Source: CAZEHS01 sp964424355 | Lineage (GTDB): Bacteria > Bacillota > Clostridia > Peptostreptococcales > Acidaminobacteraceae | Assembly: GCA_964424355.1 (NCBI GenBank) | Contig: CAYRIO010000004.1 | Span: forward strand, 139,556 to 203,555 | Direction of reading: 5' to 3' | DNA length: 64,000 nucleotides | Shown: positions 51,348 through 60,655 of the stretch, piece after piece | How the letters are laid out: every line of letters begins with the position of its first letter | How positions within the stretch are numbered: the first letter of the stretch is position 1 | The notes under the pieces: model-generated | Databases searched by the model: none | Told to the model about the DNA's origin: nothing | Seen by the model: only the letters and a program-made list of their open reading frames with translations | Position numbers and translations under genes: made by a program

Positions 51348-53435
51348 TTACAGTTTGAATCGGTTTATTTCGGTCTGCTGATCCTGAGCAACCTTATTCA
51401 CTTCTTCTGCTTCCCTGGTTGCGTTGGCCATCAAAGCTGTTTGTGTAATCGCCGTTGCCGCGGTTTCTTCTGAGGCCGCTGCATTTTCCTCAGAGATAGC
51501 CACAATACTGTCCAGCTGATTGTGAACAGCCGTGCTGGCAGCCAAAACCACGTGGTTCAGTTTAACAAATTCCTGTGTGACCGCGTTAACTTCTTTAAAT
51601 ACGCTGACTGAAGCCTCCGCAGAAGCGTAGGCGGATGCTACTTTTGCTTCTTGGTCCTTCGCCGCTATGGAGACCTCGGCTATTTTCTTTGTAACCGTAT
51701 CCGTATCCGCAATGATACCCTGGATGATGTTGTTGATTTCAATGGTTGAGCCAGAGGATTCCTCCGCCAATTTTCTGATTTCGTCTGCGACTACCGCGAA
51801 CCCTCTGCCATGCTCCCCTGCTCTGGCGGCTTCAATAGAAGCATTCAGTGCAAGCAGGTTTGTCTGCGTTGCCACGCTTTTAATCCGCTCCAAAATGATA
51901 TCAATGTCCTTCACCTTTGTCTGGAGCTCTGTTACCGTGGTATGTGAGTCCCCTGCCAATTCCATATTGGATTTGGCCAGTTCCTGAACCAGCAGGAGGT
52001 TATGGATGTTTTCCATATTGATGCCCTGTAAATGATCTACAGATACCCCCAGCTTTTCAGTATTTTCAGCGGTTTTATCGATTTCCATGCTAAGCTTGTT
52101 CAAATTGGCGACGGCCTGTTCGACAGCCATGGCCGTCTCAGTTGCTCCCCGGGATACCTCATCGGATGAAGCGCTGATGCTCTCACCGCTATCGGACACT
52201 TCCGCAGAGATTTTTGTCAGTTCATGAGAAGCATGAGCCAGCTGGTTACTCCGTTGCTGCATACTGCCCAGCAAGGAGCGCAAGGATTCAATGGTTGCCC
52301 CCACAGAGTCGAACAACGGTTTTATTTCATCCGAATAGCCATACGTAAGATCCACTGCCAAATTACCATTGGCGAGCTCGTGCATCACTCTTTCGATCGG
52401 TTTCAGCCGCTTTAATATATTCGAAATCAGAAAATAAATAACAAGAATGGAAATCACTGCGGACAAAAGGCTTAACGTTGCCAACGTTCGGGTGGTGCTG
52501 CTGGTCATAGCATTCAATAATTCGGTATCTTCTTTAATCCCAATATTCAAGCAATACCGGGGTTTTCCGTCATCCCCATTGATGGGTGTATACACATCAA
52601 TCGTCGCTAATCCGGGAACATCATCCGCTTTATCCCTGTCCCATATGAATTTGGCGGGTGCCGGCGGATCATTTGCCAATACGGCATCAAACGCTTTCGC
52701 ATCCCCCGTCGCATCATATTCTGTGTTCTCTTTATTGCCGTCAACCCGTGTAGGATCACTGTGGCCTAAAACAACATAGCCCGCCGGTGTCTTTTCTGTA
52801 ATCACCGCATAATTGACGGTACCCTCCCCCGCCAGTGCTTCCAGCATGGGTTGGAACTCATAGGCTTCAATCTTGGCGTTTGCGGCATCGGCCCCTATGC
52901 CCACCTGAACAACCACACCATTCAGCTTGGTATTGCCATAGATATAATATTTTTGATCCACCTCAGATTGTCGGACTGCATTCTCATTAAGAGAGGTGCC
53001 CTCTGCGGAATTGATTGTCGCAGCGGTTAAGGATTCGGCCTTGTATCTGTACCCCACTTGCCCTGCCGCAGTGATATTGGAGGCGATAATGGTCTGTGTT
53101 GCAGGGTCTACAATGTTGATTTCAGCGGTGTTCGTATCGGCCGCTAATTTTATCAGATCCATGCCCGGACGATACATATTGGCAATGGTTCTGGATGTGG
53201 CGGTAAGCGTTGCCTGCAATTCAGCGACAACCTGCTCTTTGCCCGAAATGCGCGCCTGTATCAGCGTTGCCCACTGTGTAGCTTCCTTGCGGCCCGCGGC
53301 GATAGATTGCTTATCCACTGTTTTTCTCACTTCAGACTTGACCACTGCAATCATTGCAACTGAGGACATAAGCGTGACAATAGCAACAGCCAGCGCCAAA
53401 ATTTCTCGTATTTTCAGCTTTTTACTGATATTCAT
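51348..53435 (-). CDS. Methyl-accepting chemotaxis protein (Cache sensor)
   Basis: 695 residues. N-terminal TM (about 12-32), large extracellular Cache-type sensor (about 35-310), second TM (about 316-337), HAMP, and cytoplasmic signalling domain with the hairpin tip QTNLLALNASIEAARAGEHGRGFAVVADEIR. It relays ligand binding to CheA; ligand unknown. Paired with the chemoreceptor upstream after 54 bases. Confidence 0.95.
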   Translation of the reverse strand: MNISKKLKIREILALAVAIVTLMSSVAMIAVVKSEVRKTVDKQSIAAGRKEATQWATLIQARISGKEQVVAELQATLTATSRTIANMYRPGMDLIKLAADTNTAEINIVDPATQTIIASNITAAGQVGYRYKAESLTAATINSAEGTSLNENAVRQSEVDQKYYIYGNTKLNGVVVQVGIGADAANAKIEAYEFQPMLEALAGEGTVNYAVITEKTPAGYVVLGHSDPTRVDGNKENTEYDATGDAKAFDAVLANDPPAPAKFIWDRDKADDVPGLATIDVYTPINGDDGKPRYCLNIGIKEDTELLNAMTSSTTRTLATLSLLSAVISILVIYFLISNILKRLKPIERVMHELANGNLAVDLTYGYSDEIKPLFDSVGATIESLRSLLGSMQQRSNQLAHASHELTKISAEVSDSGESISASSDEVSRGATETAMAVEQAVANLNKLSMEIDKTAENTEKLGVSVDHLQGINMENIHNLLLVQELAKSNMELAGDSHTTVTELQTKVKDIDIILERIKSVATQTNLLALNASIEAARAGEHGRGFAVVADEIRKLAEESSGSTIEINNIIQGIIADTDTVTKKIAEVSIAAKDQEAKVASAYASAEASVSVFKEVNAVTQEFVKLNHVVLAASTAVHNQLDSIVAISEENAAASEETAATAITQTALMANATREAEEVNKVAQDQQTEINRFKL

Positions 53436-53489
53436 AGGTTGTATTGTTCTCCCTTTTGATTTTTTTATTTCAAAACCCTCAAACCATCA

Positions 53490-55484
53490 CTACATCTTGA
53501 ATCTTGTACTGGCCTCCGTCAGCTCCTGCGCCAGTTCTGCTAAATTTTTGCTGGCATAGGCAATCTCTTCAATCGAGGAGGTCTGCATATGCACACCGGC
53601 CGACACTTCCTCTGAACTGGCTGCATTTTCCTCAGCAATCGCCGAAAGACCCGCCATGACTTCCATGATTTTTTCCTTATTGCTGCTCATCTGCTGACTG
53701 CCTGCGTTGAGTATGGTAATGAGGCTCAATGAGTTGTCCACGGACCCGGCTATTTCCTTATATTTCACTTCCGTATCCTGGACACTCTCCATCTGTGATA
53801 AGAGCGCCGCCGTTACTTCCTGCATTTTTTGAACCGAGGCCTGGGAATTTTTACGAAGTTCGGCGACCATGCTGTCGATAACGCGGGTGGATTCCGTGGA
53901 CTGCTCAGCCAGCTTCCTGATTTCATCGGCGACCACCGCAAAGCCTCTGCCATGCTCACCGGCTCTGGCGGCTTCTATCGCTGCATTCAAGGCCAGCAGA
54001 TTCGTTTGATCTGCGATAATGCTGATCATGTTGCTGGCTTCTCCAATGCGGCGGGAGCTTTCATTGGTCAGATTAATGCCCTCAGAAATTGCCTGTGTTG
54101 CAGCCTGCGTCTCGTCCGCTTTTTTATGGAGCAGATCCACTGACTGCAGGCCTTCACGAACCTTTGCCTTGATTTCAGTTGAAGCAGCCTCCAGGGAACC
54201 AAGCTTCTCCGTTTCGCCGTCAATGAGTTCACCCAGTTCCGCCGCCCGAAGCGCGCCGCTTTCGGTTTCCTTCGCTTGATCTGAAGCGCCTTCAGCAATC
54301 TCCTCCACCGACTTTGCGATTTCGTTGGATGCGGCATGTACCTGGTCTGAAACTGCCATCAATTCTTCCGAGGAAGCAGCTACTTGCTGCGCCAAGCCGA
54401 CAACCGTTCCAATGAGGCCCCTGAAATTATGCGTCATTTCATCAAAAGCATGGGCCAATTGGCCTATTTCGTCTTTGCGGGCAAGGAAAACAGCGGGCAC
54501 ATCATGCGAGAAATCCCCGCTTCCCATCACGCGGGAAAATGCCGTCGCTGATACGATGGGAACCGATATCTGAACGCCAATATACCAGGCTCCAGCCAAT
54601 CCAAGAAGAAGCAAGGCTGATGTTGCAATGATCAGTGTCATTCTCAAACTGACGATTGGCGCCATCACTTCACTCTCGGGAACAGACACCCCTACAGACC
54701 AGGTTGTACCGACAATCGGAGCGAAGCCCATGTACTTGTCCACCCCTTCAAACCAATAGCTTCCATGCCCTGTCTCTCTTGAGGTCATCCGGGTTACCAG
54801 ATCTCCCAGCGCAAGGAGCTTTTTATCCTTTTTCGCTTCCTCGAGATAATTGTACTGCTTCTTAACCAACTCAGCATTCGGGTGCGCCTGAACCGTTCCG
54901 GCCTTGGATACAATGAACGCGAAACTGGTGCCGCCAACGCTGATATCTTTGATCGTACTGCTGATGAACTCTCCAGGACGGATGGATACCACGGCGCCCA
55001 CCAGAGAATCCTTGAATTTGACAGGGACAGCATAAGCCATGACGACAGAGCCGTCCACCTTGCTGACAATCGTATCTGAAACGTTCGAGGTTCCGGCCAA
55101 GGCCAACTTCACATAGGACCGGTCTGAAAGGTCCTTGGATGTGCCATCAGAATAATGGGCAATCCCTTTTAAATCCACAAAAGCCAACCGTGTGTAGCCG
55201 TTCCGCTTCAGCTCCTCTGCCAAGGCAGCGGTTTTGTCTTCTCCCGAATTGGCGGGGTCTGAAATACGGGTACGTCCGGCAATCTGTTCCAGAATCCGCA
55301 GTTCTTTATCAATGTTGACACCCACGATCTGCGCCGCGTCTTGCGCCTTGCCTTCAATGTTTGCAGAGATGGTTTCCTCGATAGTCTTTGTGCTCATTAC
55401 GGAGGAAATTGCTCCCAGAGCAATGCAGACGACCATCAGCATCACCGCTGTGAGCGTGATGAGTTTCACTTTGATTGTTTTCAT
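53490..55484 (-). CDS. Methyl-accepting chemotaxis protein (dCache sensor)
   Basis: 664 residues. TM1 (about 10-30), dCache extracellular domain (about 40-275, with YTRLAFVDLKGIAHYSDGT and SVVMAYAVPVKFKDSL), TM2 (about 281-305), HAMP, and signalling domain with QTNLLALNAAIEAARAGEHGRGFAVVADEIR. Different sensor from its neighbour. AAGGAGCTTTAACTC precedes ATG. Confidence 0.95.
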   Translation of the reverse strand: MKTIKVKLITLTAVMLMVVCIALGAISSVMSTKTIEETISANIEGKAQDAAQIVGVNIDKELRILEQIAGRTRISDPANSGEDKTAALAEELKRNGYTRLAFVDLKGIAHYSDGTSKDLSDRSYVKLALAGTSNVSDTIVSKVDGSVVMAYAVPVKFKDSLVGAVVSIRPGEFISSTIKDISVGGTSFAFIVSKAGTVQAHPNAELVKKQYNYLEEAKKDKKLLALGDLVTRMTSRETGHGSYWFEGVDKYMGFAPIVGTTWSVGVSVPESEVMAPIVSLRMTLIIATSALLLLGLAGAWYIGVQISVPIVSATAFSRVMGSGDFSHDVPAVFLARKDEIGQLAHAFDEMTHNFRGLIGTVVGLAQQVAASSEELMAVSDQVHAASNEIAKSVEEIAEGASDQAKETESGALRAAELGELIDGETEKLGSLEAASTEIKAKVREGLQSVDLLHKKADETQAATQAISEGINLTNESSRRIGEASNMISIIADQTNLLALNAAIEAARAGEHGRGFAVVADEIRKLAEQSTESTRVIDSMVAELRKNSQASVQKMQEVTAALLSQMESVQDTEVKYKEIAGSVDNSLSLITILNAGSQQMSSNKEKIMEVMAGLSAIAEENAASSEEVSAGVHMQTSSIEEIAYASKNLAELAQELTEASTRFKM

Positions 55485-55569
55485 GAGTTAAAGCTCCTTC
55501 AATGTTTATGTATGGTTTTTTTATGACGTCCTTCGTATGCTCCAGTGAGCACTGGTACATTGTTGAGCG

Positions 55570-56772
55570 TTAACAGATGAATGTCTTTGAAATCTCTGCA
55601 CCGGTGTGAAACTGATTCAGTTCAAGATGAAGCACCGGAAGGATCTTTGCCGCAATCAGAGAGAGCTCCGGGTGGAACTGCTTCCCGGCTTCCTTCCGGA
55701 GAATTTCGGCAGCTTCTTCAGGCTTCAATGCTTTTCTGTAGGCTCGCTTAGATGTCATCGCGTCAAAAGCATCTGCCACTGAAATAATTTGGCTCTCATA
55801 AGGTATTTCGTCCGCCTTCAGCCCCCTGGGGTAACCCTTGCCGTCAAAATGCTCGTGATGGCAATACGCGTACTCCCGTATTGTATGAAGTCCGTTGACT
55901 TTCTCAAGGATTTTTAAGGTACTCTCCGGATGTTTGCGCACAATCGCATATTCATCTTCAGTTAGCTCCCCCGGTTTATTCAAGATGTCTGTGGGGATTC
56001 CCAACTTTCCGATGTCGTGAAGCAACCCTGCGGTCTCCAGATCCGCGATCGTCTTCCTTGGTAAGCCTAATTTTTCCCCCAGATGTTTGGCATAGAAACT
56101 CACTCTTTTACCGTGCCCCTCCGTATAGGAATCATTTACTTCGATGGATGAAACCAGTGCCGACACCGTTTCCATATGAACCTGTGTCAACAGATCCTGA
56201 TTCGTCTTCACCGTTAAATAGTTGGATATCAGCTGAGAGTAGAATTTCAAAGTCTTTACCGAAGTCGTTGAAAATTCAACATTTTCGAAGTTTTCCAGAC
56301 ACATGATCCCCACATTGACCCCTTCCACCTTAACGGGGCAATACAAAGATATATAATCGTCATTGATTCCCAGCTTTTTGAAAAGAGCAAGGGTTTCAGG
56401 ATCAAACGCTGAGCCATTTAGCGATTTGATGTGAATTTGTTTGGCTTCAATATCCAGTTTCATGGTGGCTTCAGAACCAAAAAACACGTCCTTGACTTTT
56501 CCAGACAGTTTGGATAACAAAGATTCATCATACCCTTTTGAGCAAACCAAGGTGAACCGGTCTTCAGTCAATTCATAAAAGGTACCCTTTTGAGCTTCTG
56601 GGACAAGTTTGAACACATCATCGAACAATTGAATCATGAATTCACGTTTGCTGAGCTGGTGAAGATAATCGCAAGATCCAATCACCATCTCAAATCTGTC
56701 ATAAATATCCTCCGGATCGTCTTGAATTTCATAACCAATGCAAATGCTGTCTTCAGCTGCATTCATGCACAT
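55570..56772 (-). CDS. GAF-like/HD-GYP c-di-GMP phosphodiesterase
   Basis: 400 residues, soluble. N-terminal GAF-like domain (about 55-185: YCPVKVEGVNVGIMCLENFENVEF). HD-GYP (about 195-385): EGHGKRVSFYAKHLG, LLHDIGKLG, HHEHFDGKGYPRGL, VADAFDAMTSKRAYRKAL. It degrades c-di-GMP. The start at 56772 has AAAGGAGTTTGAGA; upstream in-frame codons extend into the leader. The leader contains a c-di-GMP riboswitch and terminator, so the enzyme's own substrate controls its expression. Confidence 0.92.
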   Translation of the reverse strand: MCMNAAEDSICIGYEIQDDPEDIYDRFEMVIGSCDYLHQLSKREFMIQLFDDVFKLVPEAQKGTFYELTEDRFTLVCSKGYDESLLSKLSGKVKDVFFGSEATMKLDIEAKQIHIKSLNGSAFDPETLALFKKLGINDDYISLYCPVKVEGVNVGIMCLENFENVEFSTTSVKTLKFYSQLISNYLTVKTNQDLLTQVHMETVSALVSSIEVNDSYTEGHGKRVSFYAKHLGEKLGLPRKTIADLETAGLLHDIGKLGIPTDILNKPGELTEDEYAIVRKHPESTLKILEKVNGLHTIREYAYCHHEHFDGKGYPRGLKADEIPYESQIISVADAFDAMTSKRAYRKALKPEEAAEILRKEAGKQFHPELSLIAAKILPVLHLELNQFHTGAEISKTFIC

Positions 56773-56884
56773 TCTCAAACTCCTTTGTGTTGTTCTTCCG
56801 TTCAGTGGCAGCACTCTTTAAAATTCAAATCACTTCTTTCAATACCACAATGATCTTATTTGGGAGACCGTCCAAATTGACGCA

Positions 56885-56919
56885 CAAAAAAAAAGCAATG
56901 TGCAGTCCACTTGCTTTTA
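56885..56919 (-). terminator. Terminator of the c-di-GMP riboswitch
   Basis: Minus strand AAAAGCAAGTG, loop, CACATTGCTTTT then TTTTT (nine T in all, 56894-56886). It lies between the aptamer end and the HD-GYP start. Confidence 0.9.
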
Positions 56920-56923
56920 TAAA

Positions 56924-57003
56924 AATCGCAACTGGCAGTCATGAGCTTGCGCTGGTAGACCCTATAGTTTTGCGTCACTGACTTTCATCAGCTTTGCCGA
57001 TAT
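56924..57003 (-). ncRNA. c-di-GMP-I (GEMM-I) riboswitch aptamer
   Basis: Minus strand: ATCGGCAAAGCTGAT, GAAA tetraloop, GTCAGTGACGCAAAACTATA (conserved GACGCAAA), GGGTCTACC, then ATGACTGCCAGTTGCGAT, closing stem P1 with the 5' ATCGGCAA. Conserved positions match the GEMM-I class. The following sequence forms a mutually exclusive terminator/antiterminator pair with the aptamer 3' side. Confidence 0.9.
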
Positions 57004-57037
57004 TAAATTTGTAATGCGCTTGTTCTCTTATTAGAAA

Positions 57038-57066
57038 CTTTTATGCGGTATCTGTTGTGTATTCAA
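57038..57066 (-). promoter_or_regulatory. Likely promoter of the riboswitch-HD-GYP transcript
   Basis: Minus strand -35 TTGAAT (57066-57061), 17 bases, -10 TAAAAG (57043-57038), start near 57031, about 30 bases before the aptamer. A second option lies upstream: TTGAAA (57133-57128), 17 bases, TATTAT (57110-57105). Confidence 0.55.
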
Positions 57067-57302
57067 AATAGTCATGTTTTTATATGTAATTGAGATACTT
57101 ACGTATAATAGCATATATTGGATTATATTTCAAATATTTATCTACTTATTAGTTAGATTTTTAAATATTTTTTCGACTTCTATTTTCCATTTTCTCTAAA
57201 TTATCAACAGCTCATTGATTGAATTTTAAGACAACTCATTCTCTGGATTTCTCGTGAAGATGATTCAAAAACCCTTAAGGCCGTCCCCACGCCAATCCAA
57301 GC

Positions 57303-57365
57303 GAAATGCTCCCCCTTTGGTAACAGATTCTGTTGTTCATCCGTCTACCCGGTGGGGAGCATTTC
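57303..57365. repeat. Inverted repeat downstream of the lipoprotein gene
   Basis: GAAATGCTCCCC (57303-57314) and GGGGAGCATTTC (57354-57365), perfect 12-bp arms separated by 39 bases. No T-run follows, so it may be a stabilising 3' hairpin rather than a terminator. Confidence 0.5.
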
Positions 57366-57394
57366 ATTTGCGCCAAATCATTCGATTTTACAGA

Positions 57395-57991
57395 TCAATT
57401 CGGTTGGAGCGGATGGCCCTTCAAGAGGGCTTCCACTTCTTCATAGCCTGTCGGGAATGCGAAGTTGTAGCGGGCAGGCAGGGCGAATACATATTTAGCA
57501 TTACGCCCCAGTTCACTGGGCTCGATGGGCGCCGCACCGATATGGAACCCATTCTCCTGATGCATTGCGTTCCACTGTTCAAGGGTGAATACCAGGATCG
57601 GTATGTCCTGGCGAGGGTTTTCAGCAGTCCATTCAGGATGTCTTATGGAAACCTTCGGACCCGTTTCCACAATCTTTTCCCCTTGCGGATCCCCAGTAGA
57701 CAGTCCTTCCCATTTGTCCGTTACAACCGTATAACCCTTCCAGCTGTCCGGCAGAGGAAAGCGGAAGCCATAATCGGTATTTTCATAAAGGATCGCCGTG
57801 GTTTCGCTGCTTGAAGTGGTGTTGTCTGCAGGGACGACTGTTTCTACAGGGGGAGGGCTCTCCGTGCTTTTTTCTTGGCAGCCTGCCAACGGGACAATCA
57901 CACAAACCAGTGCCAGCACTGCAATGAATATTGCCGTGCCATGATGTTTTGGAGTCCTATCTAAAGTTTGGGCGCTTTTTAGTCTCATCAT
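57395..57991 (-). CDS. Lipoprotein of unknown function
   Basis: 198 residues. Signal peptide ending in lipobox PLAGC (about residue 38), Ser/Thr/Pro-rich linker, then a compact domain beginning TAILYENTDYGFRFPLPDSWKGY, a pattern seen in small extracellular lipoproteins (PsbP/LpqN-like) whose roles are not known. GGAGGAAGAAA precedes ATG. Single gene. Confidence 0.7.
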   Translation of the reverse strand: MMRLKSAQTLDRTPKHHGTAIFIAVLALVCVIVPLAGCQEKSTESPPPVETVVPADNTTSSSETTAILYENTDYGFRFPLPDSWKGYTVVTDKWEGLSTGDPQGEKIVETGPKVSIRHPEWTAENPRQDIPILVFTLEQWNAMHQENGFHIGAAPIEPSELGRNAKYVFALPARYNFAFPTGYEEVEALLKGHPLQPN

Positions 57992-58213
57992 TTTCTTCCT
58001 CCGTGAGGGGCAGTTAAAAAACCGGTTCAGCAACTGTATTGATCGCTTTTATTTCACCTTTCCTCCCATTAAATCAAATGGTATCAGTTAAGGCCAGGAA
58101 AACATTCATTTCTATGCAAGTTGGAGCCCCATGAAGGAAATTTCAAGTTGGTGTGGAATTAAATCCAAGTAATCATTGAATGAGAACTGATTCCAGCAAC
58201 TAAAGGAACCCTT

Positions 58214-59308
58214 ATGAACGAGATGAACTTAGAAATTCCACAGCTGCGCCTTTACAACCAGCATTTGGTTTCTCCCCGGGCAACATCGCCGGTGGCGGTG
58301 ACCGATCATTTCGGCGCCATTCAGGGACAGGACTACGCCGGGTCCAAATGGGCTCTGGCTCTCCGGGTACCGGGCTGTACCGACGCTTTGGTTATAGAAT
58401 CCGTCCGCAACCGGCAAGTGGTGCGCACCTGGCTGATGCGGGGAACCCTGGCCTTTGTTTCTGCCGAAAACCTGCACTGGATGGTGGCGCTTCTGGGACC
58501 GGATCTTTTAAAGGCACGGGTATCCAGGCGGACCGCACTGAGCCTCACCGCGGAGATCCTGAACCGATGCGGGGGCGCCTTCGCCGAAGAACTCCGGGGT
58601 GGCCGGATCCTTACCCGGGATGAAATGTACAGCATCATCGATTCCTGCGGGGCTTCTTCCGAGGGCCAGCGGGGTTATCATATTCTTTCCCACCTGGCTC
58701 TGGAAGGCCTCCTCTGTTTCGGCCCCCCCAGCGGAAGCAAGGATACCTTTGTCCTTCTGGATGAGTGGGTTCCAAAACCCGATCCGCTCACGCGCCCTCA
58801 GGCCCTTGCCCGGCTGGCCAGGCTCTATTTTTCAAGCCACGGCCCCGCCACCCTGCAGGATTTCGCCTGGTGGTCCGGACTGAAAATGACGGACGTTCGA
58901 GCCGGTGTACAGGCGATTGAAGACACCCTCGCCTCTATTGAATCCGGGGGCCGCGTTTACAAAATGTCCAAAACATCCGCCATTCCCGCCTATGAGGAGC
59001 AGGCCTTGCTGCTTCCCGGCTTTGACGAATACCTTCTGGGGTACAAGGACCGATCCGACGTTCTTTCCCCCGCCCGTAATCAGGAAATCTGCCCTGGTAA
59101 CAACGGCATGTTCCTTTCCACAATCATTCTTCGCGGCGCCGTTGCAGGAACCTGGAAACGGGAAATCAAGCGAAATCAGGTCACAATCTCCCTGAACCCC
59201 TTCGAACCCCTTTCGCCGGAAGACTTGGGCCTTATCGAAAAGGCCGCTGACCGGTACGGGGCGTATCTGGGTCTCCATCACGAGGTCAGACACATCATGT
59301 ACACTTAA
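58214..59308 (+). CDS. AlkZ-like winged-helix DNA glycosylase family protein
   Basis: 364 residues of the HTH_42 (AlkZ/AlkX) superfamily. RLYNQHL at the start and the Gln motif AIQGQDY (Gln37, Gln39) correspond to the QxQ motif of AlkZ-type glycosylases that remove crosslinked bases. The middle holds tandem winged helices; LLPGFDEYLLGYKDR is the usual family end region. DNA repair is inferred from family only. AAAGGAACCCTT precedes ATG. Confidence 0.8.
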   Translation: MNEMNLEIPQLRLYNQHLVSPRATSPVAVTDHFGAIQGQDYAGSKWALALRVPGCTDALVIESVRNRQVVRTWLMRGTLAFVSAENLHWMVALLGPDLLKARVSRRTALSLTAEILNRCGGAFAEELRGGRILTRDEMYSIIDSCGASSEGQRGYHILSHLALEGLLCFGPPSGSKDTFVLLDEWVPKPDPLTRPQALARLARLYFSSHGPATLQDFAWWSGLKMTDVRAGVQAIEDTLASIESGGRVYKMSKTSAIPAYEEQALLLPGFDEYLLGYKDRSDVLSPARNQEICPGNNGMFLSTIILRGAVAGTWKREIKRNQVTISLNPFEPLSPEDLGLIEKAADRYGAYLGLHHEVRHIMYT

Positions 59309-59353
59309 TTCCATTGCCACACCCTTTTCAGCTGCTTATAAACTATCTATCCC

Positions 59354-59974
59354 TTATTTATTCTCTGTGATCAGCCCCAGACCAAACCAGCAGTAGAAAC
59401 TCCCCGCAAACAGGTTGAATGCTTTCTGGATCCTCTGGATTTTAAGGGCTCCTGTCATCAACTTGCCGCCCACTGAATAAAGCATCAGCCCAAGAAAACT
59501 GGTGCTAAAGGTTATGATTAGGATCGGCAGCATGTTCGACGGCCCCGCATTCTGCGGAATGAACTGTGGAAAAAGCGCAGCAAAGAACAGAATCCCCTTG
59601 GGGTTTGAAGCTCCCAACAGCAATGCTTCCATAAAGAGCCCTGAGGGGCTCTTCTTCGCCTGCGCAAAGCGGCTTCCGCCCATCTCCGTATACGGCGCAG
59701 AGAACCTTTGCCACCCACAATATATCAAATACAGCCCTCCCAAAATCTTAAGCAGGGTAAAAAGTTCTCCCATTTGCACCATGGCTGCCGCCAATCCCAA
59801 AAGCGCCAGGGCACCATAGCTCACGGCCATGATGGATATGGCTGTTGCCGCCAGAATGGTATCGCTTAGGCGGTACCGTACGCCGCAATCCATCGCGTAG
59901 AGCATAGCAGGCCCCGGTGTAATCGTCGCTGCAAACATAACGGCAAACAGTATCAGCAGTTCATAGCTAGTCAT
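59354..59974 (-). CDS. LysE-family amino-acid exporter
   Basis: 206 residues, six helices. ITPGPAMLYAMDCGVRYRL and LGGLYLIYCGWQRF are typical LysE/RhtB motifs. Starts 25 bases after the PadR gene, so it is likely the PadR-controlled transporter. AAGGAGGGGATTGCGGG precedes ATG. Confidence 0.9.
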   Translation of the reverse strand: MTSYELLILFAVMFAATITPGPAMLYAMDCGVRYRLSDTILAATAISIMAVSYGALALLGLAAAMVQMGELFTLLKILGGLYLIYCGWQRFSAPYTEMGGSRFAQAKKSPSGLFMEALLLGASNPKGILFFAALFPQFIPQNAGPSNMLPILIITFSTSFLGLMLYSVGGKLMTGALKIQRIQKAFNLFAGSFYCWFGLGLITENK

Positions 59975-59999
59975 CCCGCAATCCCCTCCTTCAATTCAA

Positions 60000-60518
60000 T
60001 TAGGTCTCCCGCTTCATTGTACGGATAGTATCTTCCAACCAGACAAGCTCCGATTTTCGGATATCCTTTGCCATTTTAAGCATGCCGTCCCGGTAGATGC
60101 TTTCGCAAGGGGCCTTGCTTGTGGTCCCCTCGTTCGAATTGAAGGGTTTGGGATTGAGGATGAAGTTTCTTCGCCGTTCAAGGATCTCCACTTGTTTCTC
60201 CGGTGATACCAGATGGAGAAAATTCAGCAACCCAAAATATCGGTTGCGGTCTGTGATATCAACCTCTTCAGGATGTTCAAGCCTTTCCTTCAGCTCTAGT
60301 AACCCCAGGGGTGTGATTTCCAGCAGGTATTTCCCCCGGGTATCTACCTGAGGAATCTCTACCACCAATCCCTTTAAAACCAGCCTTTTTATGGCAGGAT
60401 AAAGCGTGCCGTCGCTGATCTTGCGGTAATAGCCTGCCAAGGCATTCAATCTCAATTTCAATTCATAACCATGCATTGAAGCTTCGGAAAGAAAGCCTAA
60501 TATCAAGAATTCAAACAT
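60000..60518 (-). CDS. PadR-family transcriptional regulator
   Basis: 172 residues. MFEFLILGFLSEASMHGYELKLRLNALAGYYRKISDGTLYPAIKRL is the PadR winged helix; the rest is the C-terminal helical dimerisation region. ATG at 60518 has GGAGAGGTGCTTCTG; upstream codons overlap the operator. A 27-base palindrome lies 16 bases upstream. Confidence 0.92.
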   Translation of the reverse strand: MFEFLILGFLSEASMHGYELKLRLNALAGYYRKISDGTLYPAIKRLVLKGLVVEIPQVDTRGKYLLEITPLGLLELKERLEHPEEVDITDRNRYFGLLNFLHLVSPEKQVEILERRRNFILNPKPFNSNEGTTSKAPCESIYRDGMLKMAKDIRKSELVWLEDTIRTMKRET

Positions 60519-60533
60519 CAGAAGCACCTCTCC

Positions 60534-60560
60534 ATATATACATCGATTCGATGTATATAT
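60534..60560 (-). promoter_or_regulatory. PadR operator palindrome
   Basis: Arms of 13 bp (ATATATACATCGA, centre T, TCGATGTATATAT), containing the ACAT..ATGT pair expected for PadR binding. It lies just before the PadR ribosome site, so self-repression is likely. Confidence 0.8.
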
Positions 60561-60655
60561 AATAACATACCGCTTCAAAAAATAAAAGAAGCTTCTCAAC
60601 GGCACAAATTCTGTTGAAAAGCTCTTAACTTCAACCTCTTTGGTTTGGGGCGTGA

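Larger units (their letters stand above)
56773..57394. other. Riboswitch leader and AT-rich intergenic region
   Basis: 622 bases without a gene. It contains the HD-GYP leader, riboswitch and terminator, and a stretch 57003-57250 that is far richer in A and T than its surroundings and contains promoter-like boxes. A plus-strand frame at 57254-57814 is antisense to the lipoprotein gene and is not supported. Confidence 0.7.

Noticed and set aside
57254..57814. 186-residue plus-strand open frame
   Set aside because: Antisense to the lipoprotein gene and begins with no ribosome site; the lipobox and signal peptide on the other strand decide the case.
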